This document shows positions 9,066 to 16,728 of a stretch of 64,000 nucleotides of DNA, one piece after another (position 1 is the first letter of the stretch; every line of letters begins with the position of its first letter). A model generated the notes under the pieces. It saw only the letters and a list, made by a program, of their open reading frames with translations. It searched no databases and was not told where the DNA came from. The position numbers were made by a program, and so were the translations under genes. The stretch comes from Ideonella sp. MAG2. GTDB taxonomy: Bacteria > Pseudomonadota > Gammaproteobacteria > Burkholderiales > Burkholderiaceae_C. Where the stretch lies: assembly GCA_004359425.1 (NCBI GenBank), contig PTEU01000001.1, forward strand, positions 376,929 to 440,928. The letters are read 5' to 3'.

Positions 9066-10376
9066 GTGGCAAGCTCTCAAACTCAGTTGGCCAAAAACGG
9101 CAAGTTCGGCGACCTCCGTCGTCGGCTTGTGTTTCTGCTGTTGGCGCTGGTGGTGTATCGGCTAGGGGCGCATATCCCTGTGCCGGGCATCAACCCTGCC
9201 AAGCTGCAAGAGCTGTTCACCGGCCAACAGGGCGGCATCCTGAACCTGTTCAACATGTTCTCGGGTGGCGCACTCTCTCGTTTCACCGTGTTTGCATTGG
9301 GGATCATGCCGTACATTTCGGCGTCGATCATCATGCAGTTGATGGGGCATGTGGTCCCAGCACTGGAAGCGCTGAAGAAAGAGGGAGAGGCGGGTCGCCG
9401 CAAAATCACTCAGTACACGCGTTACGGCACGTTGGTGCTGGCGATCTTTCAATCGTTGGGCATCGCGCTGGCCTTGGAAGGCAGTGCGGGTTTGGTGATT
9501 GCGCCGGGCTTTGGCTTTCGCATGACTGCCGTGGTGAGCTTGGTCGCGGGCACCATGTTCTTGATGTGGTTGGGTGAGCAGATTACCGAGCGCGGGCTGG
9601 GCAACGGCATCTCCATCCTTATTTTTGCGGGTATCGCCGCGGGCTTGCCCGGCGCGATTGGTGGCCTGTTCGAGCTGGTTCGTACCGGAGCCATGAGCAT
9701 TCCGGCTTGCCTGTTGATCATTGCCTTGGCTGTCGGTGTCACGTTCGCGGTGGTGTTTGTGGAGCGAGGTCAGCGCAAGATCTTGGTGAACTACGCCAAG
9801 CGGCAGGTTGGCAACAAGGTGTATGGTGGTCAGTCATCGCATCTGCCCTTGAAGCTGAATATGTCGGGCGTGATCCCACCGATCTTTGCGTCCTCCATCA
9901 TTCTCTTGCCGGCCACCATCGTAGGTTGGTTTGCCACCGGTGAAGGCATGCGTTGGTTGAAGGACATCTCGGCCGCTTTGTCACCAGGTCAGCCGATCTA
10001 CGTGTTGCTGTACGCTGCGATGATTGTGTTTTTCTGCTTCTTCTACACGGCGCTGGTGTTCAACAGCCGTGAGACCGCAGATAACCTGAAGAAGAGTGGC
10101 GCGTTCATCCCTGGCATTCGGCCCGGTGAGCAAACCGCCAAGCACATTGACAAAATCTTGGCCCGCTTGACGCTGGCGGGTGCGGTCTACATCACACTGG
10201 TGTGTCTGCTACCGGAGTTCTTGATTTTGAAGTACAACGTCCCGTTCTACTTTGGTGGCACATCCCTGCTGATCATCGTGGTCGTGACCATGGATTTTTG
10301 GGCTCAGGTCCAGTCTTATGTGATGAGTCAGCAGTACGAGTCACTGTTGAAGAAGGCGAATTTCAAGGCCAGCTGA
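9066..10376 (+). CDS. secY: Protein translocase subunit SecY
   Basis: SecY forms the inner-membrane protein channel with SecE and SecG, and works with SecDF-YajC encoded at 16312-19576. The 436-residue product has ten hydrophobic segments; '[16 protein letters not shown]' and '[17 protein letters not shown]'-type sequence (here '[13 protein letters not shown]') are SecY signatures, and '[12 protein letters not shown]' lies in TM7. The start is GTG at 9066. The gene is complete despite nearby broken ones. Confidence 0.97.
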   Translation: MASSQTQLAKNGKFGDLRRRLVFLLLALVVYRLGAHIPVPGINPAKLQELFTGQQGGILNLFNMFSGGALSRFTVFALGIMPYISASIIMQLMGHVVPALEALKKEGEAGRRKITQYTRYGTLVLAIFQSLGIALALEGSAGLVIAPGFGFRMTAVVSLVAGTMFLMWLGEQITERGLGNGISILIFAGIAAGLPGAIGGLFELVRTGAMSIPACLLIIALAVGVTFAVVFVERGQRKILVNYAKRQVGNKVYGGQSSHLPLKLNMSGVIPPIFASSIILLPATIVGWFATGEGMRWLKDISAALSPGQPIYVLLYAAMIVFFCFFYTALVFNSRETADNLKKSGAFIPGIRPGEQTAKHIDKILARLTLAGAVYITLVCLLPEFLILKYNVPFYFGGTSLLIIVVVTMDFWAQVQSYVMSQQYESLLKKANFKAS

Positions 10377-10407
10377 CCGGTGTGGGTCAGCTGTGGAAAG
10401 AGTAGCC

Positions 10408-10519
10408 ATGGCGTGAAATGACGGCATCCAGATTCTCGGGTCGGGTGATGGTCAAGTTAACGCCGTACGATTTAGGTCACACTCATACCGCGTTCTGCGC
10501 GAAGTGGGTGTTTGAGTAG
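10408..10519 (+). pseudogene. infA: Probable decayed infA (IF-1) relic
   Basis: An ATG GCG preceded by GGAAAGAG occurs where infA sits in many betaproteobacteria (secY-infA-rpmJ), but a stop follows at once. Further on, the frame from 10457 reads LTPYDLGHTHTAFCAKW, closely matching the IF-1 end LTPYDLSRARIVFRAK; upstream, ATCCAGATTCTC and GGTGAT fit IF-1 'IRIL..GD' in shifted frames. The remnant is about 110 bases, compared with about 220 for a full gene. Most inferred differences in the tail are transitions, and the stop appears changed from TGA to TGG. I read this as a real relic, with another infA copy elsewhere carrying the function. The comparison is from memory of the family. Confidence 0.6.
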
Positions 10520-10534
10520 GTCAAGGAGAAGACC

Positions 10535-10648
10535 ATGAAAGTCGCAGCATCAGTCAAGAAGATGTGCCGCAATTGCAAAATCATCCGCCGCAATGGGGTG
10601 GTTCGGGTGATCTGCACCGACCCGCGCCACAAGCAGCGGCAAGGCTAA
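10535..10648 (+). CDS. rpmJ: 50S ribosomal protein L36, zinc-ribbon form
   Basis: This gene is too short for the ORF track. The ATG at 10535, after AAGGAGAAGACC, encodes 37 residues: '[19 protein letters not shown]...[13 protein letters not shown]'. Cys11, Cys14, Cys27 and His32 form the zinc ribbon of the ancestral C-plus L36. L36 is a late large-subunit protein. It precedes rpsM by 33 bases. The E. coli-type linkage secY-rpmJ-rpsM is preserved. Confidence 0.96.
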   Translation: MKVAASVKKMCRNCKIIRRNGVVRVICTDPRHKQRQG

Positions 10649-10681
10649 GCGGCCTCGCTTGAGCGAATCGAAGGAAGCACA

Positions 10682-11047
10682 ATGGCACGTATTGCTGGTA
10701 TCAACGTTCCGCCGCAAAAGCACGCGGAAATCGGTCTGACTTATATCTACGGCATCGGCCGTACCACCGCGCAGAAGATCTGCACCGCGGCCGGTATCCC
10801 GTTTGCTAAGAAGGTCAAAGACCTGACTGACTCCGACCTGGAAAAGATCCGGGAAGAAGTCGGCAAGCTCACGATCGAAGGTGACCTGCGTCGCGAAACT
10901 TCGATCAACATCAAGCGCCTGATGGACTTGGGTTGCTATCGCGGCTTCCGTCATCGTCGCGGTTTGCCCATGCGTGGTCAGCGTACCCGCACCAATGCTC
11001 GTACCCGCAAGGGTCCGCGTAAGGGTGCTGCGGCGCTGAAGAAGTAA
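10682..11047 (+). CDS. rpsM: 30S ribosomal protein S13
   Basis: S13 contacts S19 and bridges to the 50S subunit. The 121-residue protein begins '[34 protein letters not shown]' and ends with the basic '[26 protein letters not shown]' tail. In enterobacteria S4 represses translation at the rpsM leader; here the 33-base spacer after rpmJ leaves little room for such a structure. Confidence 0.97.
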   Translation: MARIAGINVPPQKHAEIGLTYIYGIGRTTAQKICTAAGIPFAKKVKDLTDSDLEKIREEVGKLTIEGDLRRETSINIKRLMDLGCYRGFRHRRGLPMRGQRTRTNARTRKGPRKGAAALKK

Positions 11048-11074
11048 GCCCACCCACTGACTGGTAGAAGATAA

Positions 11075-11479
11075 ATGGCAAAAGCACCCGCCAATAGCGC
11101 TGCACGTCGAGTGAGCAAGAAGGTCCGCAAGAATGTTGCGGACGGTATCGCCCACGTGCACGCCTCGTTCAACAACACCATCATCACCATCACCGATCGT
11201 CAGGGCGGCGCGCTGTCCTGGGCATCGTCGGGTGGTCAAGGCTTCAAGGGCTCGCGCAAGTCGACGCCTTTCGCAGCCCAGGTGGCGGCTGAAGTGGCCG
11301 GTCGCGCTGCTCAGGAACAAGGCATCAAGAATCTGGATGTCAAGATCAAGGGCCCAGGCCCCGGTCGTGAGTCCTCGGTGCGTGCTCTGGCTTCGCTAGG
11401 CATTCGCATCAACTCCATCTCCGATGTGACACCGGTGCCGCACAACGGCTGCCGTCCGCAAAAGCGTCGTCGCATCTGA
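11075..11479 (+). CDS. rpsK: 30S ribosomal protein S11
   Basis: S11 lies on the platform near the E site. The 134-residue protein has '[48 protein letters not shown]' and the C-terminal '[18 protein letters not shown]', both diagnostic. It is followed by 218 non-coding bases before rpsD, unlike the tight packing upstream. Confidence 0.97.
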   Translation: MAKAPANSAARRVSKKVRKNVADGIAHVHASFNNTIITITDRQGGALSWASSGGQGFKGSRKSTPFAAQVAAEVAGRAAQEQGIKNLDVKIKGPGPGRESSVRALASLGIRINSISDVTPVPHNGCRPQKRRRI

Positions 11480-11506
11480 GTTGAAAGCGGGGTTCGCAAT
11501 AACCCT

Positions 11507-11515
11507 GCTACAATC
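11507..11515 (+). promoter_or_regulatory. Extended -10 promoter element before rpsD
   Basis: TGCTACAAT matches the extended -10 form TGnTAnAAT. No good -35 box is at the correct distance, which is usual for extended -10 promoters. It would start transcription near 11522, a few bases before the hairpin at 11531, giving rpsD-rpoA a transcript of their own with a leader of about 175 bases. Confidence 0.5.
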
Positions 11516-11530
11516 AAGAGTTGCCTGAAC

Positions 11531-11558
11531 GCCGGCGATGGAGAAATCCATCGTCGGC
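11531..11558 (+). promoter_or_regulatory. GAAA-capped hairpin in the rpsD leader
   Basis: A 12-bp stem GCCGGCGATGGA/TCCATCGTCGGC, with one G-T pair, is capped by the GNRA loop GAAA. It stands 140 bases before rpsD and right after the extended -10 box. It lacks a true U-tract (TGTTTCG follows), so it is not a standard terminator. It could stabilise the 5' end, or be part of a control site for S4, the autoregulator of the alpha operon in other bacteria. The structure is visible; the role is inferred. Confidence 0.55.
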
Positions 11559-11697
11559 TGTTTCGACTCCGGCACTCTGCAAGCCCACCGTCTGTGCACT
11601 GTCTCCCTGCCTTGAGCAAGGGCGGTCGCCAGACTTGCGTGTCCTGCAAGCCTTTGCGCTTGTGGGTGCACGTCAGACCATCGCATAAGGAAGCAAC

Positions 11698-12321
11698 GTG
11701 GCACGTTACCTCGGCCCCAAGGCCAAACTCTCCCGCCGTGAAGGCACCGACCTGTTCCTGAAGAGCGCACGCCGCGCCATCAGCGACAAGGCCAAATTCG
11801 ACTCCAAGCCTGGCCAGCATGGCCGCACTTCGGGTCAGCGCACTTCGGACTTCGGTCTGCAATTGCGCGAAAAGCAAAAGGTCAAGCGCATGTATGGCGT
11901 GCTGGAGCGTCAGTTCCGCCGCTACTTCGCTGAGGCCGACCGTCGCAAGGGCAGCACCGGCGCTAACTTGCTGACCATCCTCGAATCCCGTCTGGACAAT
12001 GTCGTTTATCGCATGGGTTTCGGTTCGACCCGCGCTGAAGCGCGCCAATTGGTGTCCCACAAGGCACTGACGGTGAATGGTGTTGTGGTCAACATTCCTT
12101 CTTATCAAGTCAAGGCTGGCGATGTCATCGCCATCCGTGAAAAGGCCAAGAAGCAGCTGCGCGTTGCCGACGCTCTGAAGCTGGCTGAATCGATTGGCCT
12201 GCCTGCTTGGGTGTCTGTGGACGCCACCAAGCTGGAAGGCACCTTCAAGAAGGCTCCGGACCGTGATGAGTTCGGCGCTGAAATCAACGAGTCGCTCATC
12301 GTCGAGTTGTACTCGCGTTGA
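11698..12321 (+). CDS. rpsD: 30S ribosomal protein S4
   Basis: S4 nucleates 16S 5'-domain assembly and autoregulates its operon in several bacteria. The 207-residue protein begins '[23 protein letters not shown]' and has the S4 RNA-binding domain '[48 protein letters not shown]' (about residues 98-145). The start is GTG at 11698 after AAGGAAGCAAC. A 5' leader with its own promoter-like element and hairpin precedes it. Confidence 0.97.
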   Translation: MARYLGPKAKLSRREGTDLFLKSARRAISDKAKFDSKPGQHGRTSGQRTSDFGLQLREKQKVKRMYGVLERQFRRYFAEADRRKGSTGANLLTILESRLDNVVYRMGFGSTRAEARQLVSHKALTVNGVVVNIPSYQVKAGDVIAIREKAKKQLRVADALKLAESIGLPAWVSVDATKLEGTFKKAPDRDEFGAEINESLIVELYSR

Positions 12322-12331
12322 TGTTGGCTGC

Positions 12332-12359
12332 TGGCTGGTGGGTTCGTCCCTGCCAGCCA
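12332..12359 (+). repeat. Inverted repeat between rpsD and rpoA
   Basis: TGGCTGG and CCAGCCA form a 7-bp stem, with inner GGG/CCC pairing around TTCG. No U-tract follows, so it is probably an mRNA-stabilising or processing hairpin rather than a terminator. The 146-base spacer holds no gene. Confidence 0.5.
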
Positions 12360-12467
12360 CACCCCGCTGCGGCATGCCGGTTCCGTGGCGGGTTTTCTCG
12401 CTTCCGGCGTGGTCCGTCAGCCTTATCGGTGTAACGAGCCGAGGGTATTGAGAGGAACAGGACTTAC

Positions 12468-13454
12468 ATGCAAACCAATCTGCTGAAACCCAAAGCCATC
12501 GTTGCGGAACCCCTGGGCGGTCACCGCGCCAAAGTCACGCTGGAGCCGTTTGAGCGTGGTTACGGGCATACGCTCGGCAACGCGCTGCGCCGCGTGCTCT
12601 TGTCCTCGATGGTGGGCTATGCGCCGACCGAAGTGACCATTGCAGGCGTGTTGCACGAATACTCCACCATCGACGGCGTGTCCGAAGATGTGGTTCACAT
12701 CATGTTGAACCTGAAGGGCGTGGTCTTCCGTCTGCATAACCGCGACGAAGTCACCCTGGTTCTGCGCAAAGAGGGCGAAGGCCCCGTCACGGCGGCTGAC
12801 ATCCAGACGCCGCATGACGTTGAGATCGTCAACCCCGAACACGTCATTGCCAACTTGGCCCAAGGTGGCAAGCTGGACATGCAAATCAAGGTGGAAAAGG
12901 GCCGTGGCTATGTGCCTGGCACCTTGCGCCGCCATGGCGACGAGCCTACCAAGTCCATCGGTCGCATCGTCTTGGATGCCTCGTTCTCGCCCGTCAAGCG
13001 CGTGAGCTATGCCGTCGAGAACGCCCGTGTGGAGCAGCGTACCGACCTGGACAAGCTCGTCATGGAAATCGAAACCAATGGCGCGATTTCGCCTGAGGAA
13101 GCGATCCGTGCCTCGGCCAAGATCTTGGTAGAGCAATTGGCGGTGTTCGCACAGTTGGATGCCGGCGATCTGACCGACATCACGGCCCCTGCCAAGAGCT
13201 CGGCGGTGTTCGATCCTATCCTGCTGCGCCCCGTGGACGAGCTGGAGCTGACCGTGCGCTCGGCCAACTGCTTGAAGGCTGAGAACATCTACTACATTGG
13301 CGACCTGATCCAGCGCACTGAGACTGAACTGCTCAAGACGCCAAATCTGGGCCGCAAGTCCCTCAACGAAATCAAGGAAGTGCTGGCCTCGCGCGGCTTG
13401 ACCTTGGGTGCCCGTCTCGAGAACTGGCCACCCCAAGGTTTGGACAAGCGCTGA
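12468..13454 (+). CDS. rpoA: RNA polymerase alpha subunit
   Basis: This subunit dimerises to start RNA polymerase assembly and contacts UP elements and activators. The 328-residue protein has the N-terminal domain with '[32 protein letters not shown]' (about residues 26-57) and the C-terminal domain with '[44 protein letters not shown]'. The ATG at 12468 follows GAGAGGAACAGGACTTAC. The gene is complete. Confidence 0.97.
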   Translation: MQTNLLKPKAIVAEPLGGHRAKVTLEPFERGYGHTLGNALRRVLLSSMVGYAPTEVTIAGVLHEYSTIDGVSEDVVHIMLNLKGVVFRLHNRDEVTLVLRKEGEGPVTAADIQTPHDVEIVNPEHVIANLAQGGKLDMQIKVEKGRGYVPGTLRRHGDEPTKSIGRIVLDASFSPVKRVSYAVENARVEQRTDLDKLVMEIETNGAISPEEAIRASAKILVEQLAVFAQLDAGDLTDITAPAKSSAVFDPILLRPVDELELTVRSANCLKAENIYYIGDLIQRTETELLKTPNLGRKSLNEIKEVLASRGLTLGARLENWPPQGLDKR

Positions 13455-13457
13455 TCT

Positions 13458-13500
13458 GGCCCTCCCCCTACTGGCTTCGCCAGCCCCCTCAAGGGGGCGC
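13458..13500 (+). repeat. Double GC hairpin (REP-like) after rpoA
   Basis: Four bases past the rpoA stop are two adjoining palindromes: CTGGC-TTC-GCCAG (13471-13483) and CCCCCTCAAGGGGG (13484-13497). Sequences of this kind recur between genes in Comamonadaceae genomes, from my general knowledge. It may work as a terminator-like or 3'-end-stabilising element. Related GC palindromes are at about 47478 and 54201. Confidence 0.55.
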
Positions 13501-13642
13501 ACTCAGTGGCCCGGCAGAGCCGTCTCCACGAGTGCCAGCCAGATAGGGCGCTCTTTTAGAAAGTGGTGGGCACTGCGCCCACCGGTGCACCCAGCAGTAC
13601 CTGATCCGGCTGCTGGCTATTACTCAAGGAAAGGAAAGCACC

Positions 13643-14038
13643 ATGCGTCACCGTAACGGTCTCCGTAAACTCAATCGCACCAGCGAACACCGCGCAGCCA
13701 TGCTGCGCAATATGTGCGTCTCGCTGCTTCAGCACGAAGCTATCAAGACCACCGTGCCCAAGGCCAAAGAGCTGCGTCGCGTTGTCGAACCGCTGATCAC
13801 CTTGGCCAAAGAAGCCACTGTGGCCAATCGCCGCCTGGCCTTTGCACGCCTGCGTGATCGCGATGTGGTCACCAAGCTCTTCAATGAACTGGGCCCACGC
13901 TACAACGCTCGTCCGGGCGGCTACACCCGCATCTTGAAGATGGGCTTCCGCGTGGGTGACAACGCACCCATGGCCTATGTGGAGTTGGTCGATCGTCCTG
14001 AAGTTCAGGCTGACGCTGCTCCTGCTGCGGCAGAGTAA
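13643..14038 (+). CDS. rplQ: 50S ribosomal protein L17, end of the alpha block
   Basis: L17 sits near the exit tunnel opening. The 131-residue protein begins '[56 protein letters not shown]', diagnostic for L17, and ends in an Ala-rich tail. AAGGAAAGGAAAGCACC precedes the ATG. A strong terminator 43 bases past the stop ends the ribosomal block. Confidence 0.97.
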   Translation: MRHRNGLRKLNRTSEHRAAMLRNMCVSLLQHEAIKTTVPKAKELRRVVEPLITLAKEATVANRRLAFARLRDRDVVTKLFNELGPRYNARPGGYTRILKMGFRVGDNAPMAYVELVDRPEVQADAAPAAAE

Positions 14039-14080
14039 TCGTCTTGGGATCTGATGATCCCCTCGCTATTGCTAGTCAAA

Positions 14081-14103
14081 GGGTCGGCTCTGCCGACCCT
14101 TTT
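14081..14103 (+). terminator. Rho-independent terminator after rplQ
   Basis: A perfect 8-bp stem GGGTCGGC-TCT-GCCGACCC runs into TTTTG. It closes the alpha-operon transcript. It also argues that dsbD does not start at 14054, since that ATG is upstream of the terminator. Confidence 0.9.
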
Positions 14104-14134
14104 GTCGTTTGAGGCTCCTAGGATAATCTTCGGC

Positions 14135-16003
14135 ATGCCTATGTCTTTTGGATCATTGCCCCTACAGGCCCTCAAGCGCCTCATCTTGGCTACGGCGTTG
14201 CTGCTGCTCGGTGTGACGGCGACTCGCGCTGCACAAGATTTTTTGGAGCCTGAGCAAGCCTTCAAGTTCTCAGTCCGGGTGCTGGATGATCGAACCGCCG
14301 AGCTGCGCTTCGACATTGCGCCCGGCTACTACCTCTACCGAGAGCGACTGACCGTGACGCCTCTGGGCGGCAAAGTCGGCGAGATCCAATTGCCCGAAGG
14401 CAAGGTCAAGTTTGATGAGACCTTCCAAAAAGAGGTCGCCACCTGGCGCGACAAGGTCGTGGTTCAAGTGCCGGTGCTCGAAGCCGCAGGCTCGGTGTCC
14501 CTGGAGATCACGAGCCAAGGCTGCGCAGATGCTGGCCTGTGCTACCCACCCATGGTCAGTGCAGCGCAACTGTCCCTGAAGGCCTTTGGCGGCACTGGGG
14601 TGGCCACTGTGGTGGGTGAGACGCCTGGGCCTGGCGGTCTGCTGGCAAGCGCTAGCCAGGCCCCAATAGCGTCCCCAGCACCCAACAACGACGGGTCGGG
14701 CCAAACGCAAGCTTCCGAAGGGTCCCGTGTAGAGCGCTTGCTCCAGGGGGGCTCCTATCCCGCTGTCATCGGGGGCTTTGCGCTGATGGGTTTGTTGTTG
14801 GCCCTCACCCCCTGTGTATTGCCCATGCTGCCCATCCTGTCGTCCATCATCGCGGGCGGTGGTGAAGTCAGCCGCAAGCGCGGCTTGGTGCTGGCTGTGG
14901 CCTATTCCTTTGGTATGTCTCTCGTCTACACCGCACTCGGCGTTGCCGCTGGCCTGGCGGGAGAAGGGCTGGCGGCCGCGCTGCAAAAGCCTGCAGTCCT
15001 GCTTGCATTTGGCCTCTTGCTCGCAGTGCTGTCTCTGTCTATGTTTGACGTATTCGAGTTGCGCCTGCCGCTGGCGCTCTCGGGCCGCCTCGACGGCATA
15101 TCGCGCCAACTGCCCGGTGGGAAGTTCCTGGGAGTGTTCTTGATGGGCGGGCTCTCCGCGCTCATCGTCAGCCCCTGTGTTACCGCGCCGCTGGCGGGGG
15201 CTTTGCTGTTCTTGAGTAAAACAGGGGATGTCTGGTTGGCGGGGTCGGCCCTGTTTGCCATGGCGTGGGGCATGAGCGTGCCGCTGCTGATCCTGGGGGC
15301 CTCGGCGGGCCGTTGGTTGCCCAAGTCAGGCGGCTGGATGCATGCCGTCAAGCGATTCTTTGGCTTGCTGCTTTTGGCTGTCGCGCTCTGGATCATTCAG
15401 CCGGTGCTGCCCCCCTCGCTGATGCTCGCCGCCTGGGGCGCGCTGGCCTTGGTGGCGGGTTTCATGTTGCGCCCCTTCGATGCCCACCCGCACAGCGGTG
15501 CCCCCCGCATCTGGCTGCAAAGGGCGGCTGGCATGGCCCTCCTCACCGTGGGTGTCCTCCAGCTCGCTGGGGCCAGCTCTGGCGGCACCGACCCCCTGCA
15601 ACCTTTGGGGCATTGGGCACGAGGCGCATCAGCCGCCCCATCGCAAGGCTTGGCCTTCCAGCGTGTCAGCAGCGACGCTGAACTGGACGCCCTGTTAAAA
15701 ACAGCCGGTCGTCCCGTGATGCTCGATTTCTATGCGGACTGGTGTGTCTCTTGCAAAGAGATGGAGCGCTTCACCTTCACAGACCCTGCTGTCCAAGCCA
15801 AGCTTGCGAAGGCCCTGTTGCTCAAGGCCGATGTCACGGCCAACACCGCCGCAGACAAGGCATTGCTCAAGCGCTTTCACCTTTTTGGGCCGCCTGGCAC
15901 CATCTTTTTTGATGCGCAAGGGCGGGAGCTCACCGAGGTGCGCGTCATGGGCTTTCAGTCCGCCAGAGACTTTGAGAAAACTTTGACCGCGGCTGGCCTC
16001 TAG
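14135..16003 (+). CDS. dsbD: Thiol:disulfide interchange protein DsbD
   Basis: DsbD carries reducing power from cytoplasmic thioredoxin to the periplasm, feeding DsbC/DsbG and cytochrome c assembly. From the ATG at 14135 the protein has a signal peptide ('LILATALLLLGVTATRAA'), an alpha domain with 'CADAGLCYPP' (Cys near 130 and 136), eight membrane segments with 'LTPCVLPMLPIL' and 'SPCVTAPLAGALLFL' redox cysteines, and a C-terminal thioredoxin domain with 'DWCVSCKEME' (near residue 535). All three domains are intact. I prefer 14135 over 14054 because the terminator at 14081 lies between them. Confidence 0.94.
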   Translation: MPMSFGSLPLQALKRLILATALLLLGVTATRAAQDFLEPEQAFKFSVRVLDDRTAELRFDIAPGYYLYRERLTVTPLGGKVGEIQLPEGKVKFDETFQKEVATWRDKVVVQVPVLEAAGSVSLEITSQGCADAGLCYPPMVSAAQLSLKAFGGTGVATVVGETPGPGGLLASASQAPIASPAPNNDGSGQTQASEGSRVERLLQGGSYPAVIGGFALMGLLLALTPCVLPMLPILSSIIAGGGEVSRKRGLVLAVAYSFGMSLVYTALGVAAGLAGEGLAAALQKPAVLLAFGLLLAVLSLSMFDVFELRLPLALSGRLDGISRQLPGGKFLGVFLMGGLSALIVSPCVTAPLAGALLFLSKTGDVWLAGSALFAMAWGMSVPLLILGASAGRWLPKSGGWMHAVKRFFGLLLLAVALWIIQPVLPPSLMLAAWGALALVAGFMLRPFDAHPHSGAPRIWLQRAAGMALLTVGVLQLAGASSGGTDPLQPLGHWARGASAAPSQGLAFQRVSSDAELDALLKTAGRPVMLDFYADWCVSCKEMERFTFTDPAVQAKLAKALLLKADVTANTAADKALLKRFHLFGPPGTIFFDAQGRELTEVRVMGFQSARDFEKTLTAAGL

Positions 16004-16034
16004 GCCCATTCCATGCCATAATCACAGCTTCAGT

Positions 16035-16112
<78 letters not shown>

Positions 16113-16145
16113 ATAAGCAGCAAGAGTCCGCGGGCATTGCTGGTC

Positions 16146-16181
16146 AAAAGCCCTCCCTGCCATGTGTAGCGAGGGCTTTTT
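16146..16181 (+). terminator. Rho-independent terminator after tRNA-fMet
   Basis: A 10-bp stem AAAAGCCCTC/GAGGGCTTTT with a 15-base loop is followed by TTTG-rich sequence. It should end the tRNA transcript and separate it from yajC-secDF. Confidence 0.88.
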
Positions 16182-16311
16182 GTTTGGGCCTGGTGCCGCA
16201 GTCTGCGGGCTTTTCCGGGGCTTGCATTTCAGCCCATGGTCCGCACCTAGAATCCTCACTCGCCCAGGCCTGCCTTTGCCGCAGGCCGTCTTTGACACTA
16301 AAGGAATTGTT

Positions 16312-16638
16312 GTGTTCATTTCCAGCGCTTATGCCCAGGCTGCCCCCGCAGCCGCACCTGCCGGTGCCGGTGGTCTGATGTCCTTCTTGCCACTCGTGTT
16401 GATGTTTGTGGTGCTCTACTTCATCATGATTCGGCCCCAAATGAAGCGCCAGAAAGAGCACAAGGCCATGATCGACGCCCTGGCCAAGGGCGATGAAGTG
16501 GTGATCGCCGGTGGCGTGCTGGGCAAAGTGGCCAAGCTGGGCGAGGCCTATGTCCATGTGGAAGTGGCGCAAGGTGTCGAGCTGCAAGTCCAACGTGCCT
16601 CCGTGCTGCAAGTGTTGCCCAAGGGCAGCGTCAAGTAA
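16312..16638 (+). CDS. yajC: Preprotein translocase subunit YajC
   Basis: YajC is the small accessory subunit of the SecDF complex. From GTG 16312 the 108-residue protein begins 'MFISSAYAQAAPAAA', has one membrane segment 'LMSFLPLVLMFVVLYFIMIRPQMKRQKEHKAM' and the conserved 'LAKGDEVVIAGGVLGKV'. The GTG is chosen because AAGGA lies six bases upstream and the product then matches the family; the ORF track extends 50 codons upstream into non-coding sequence. secD follows, in the usual order. Confidence 0.93.
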   Translation: MFISSAYAQAAPAAAPAGAGGLMSFLPLVLMFVVLYFIMIRPQMKRQKEHKAMIDALAKGDEVVIAGGVLGKVAKLGEAYVHVEVAQGVELQVQRASVLQVLPKGSVK

Positions 16639-16728
16639 TCTCCCGCCAATGTCAGTTGGAGCGGCCTGCGCACCAGCAACGGCCCTCTCCCATTTTTGAC
16701 CCAGGCGCTGCCGCCTGAGGATGCACGC

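Noticed and set aside
13455-13642. A small gene between rpoA and rplQ (track ORF at 13408)
   Set aside because: The frame crosses the double palindrome and ends in the rplQ ribosome binding site; not protein-like.
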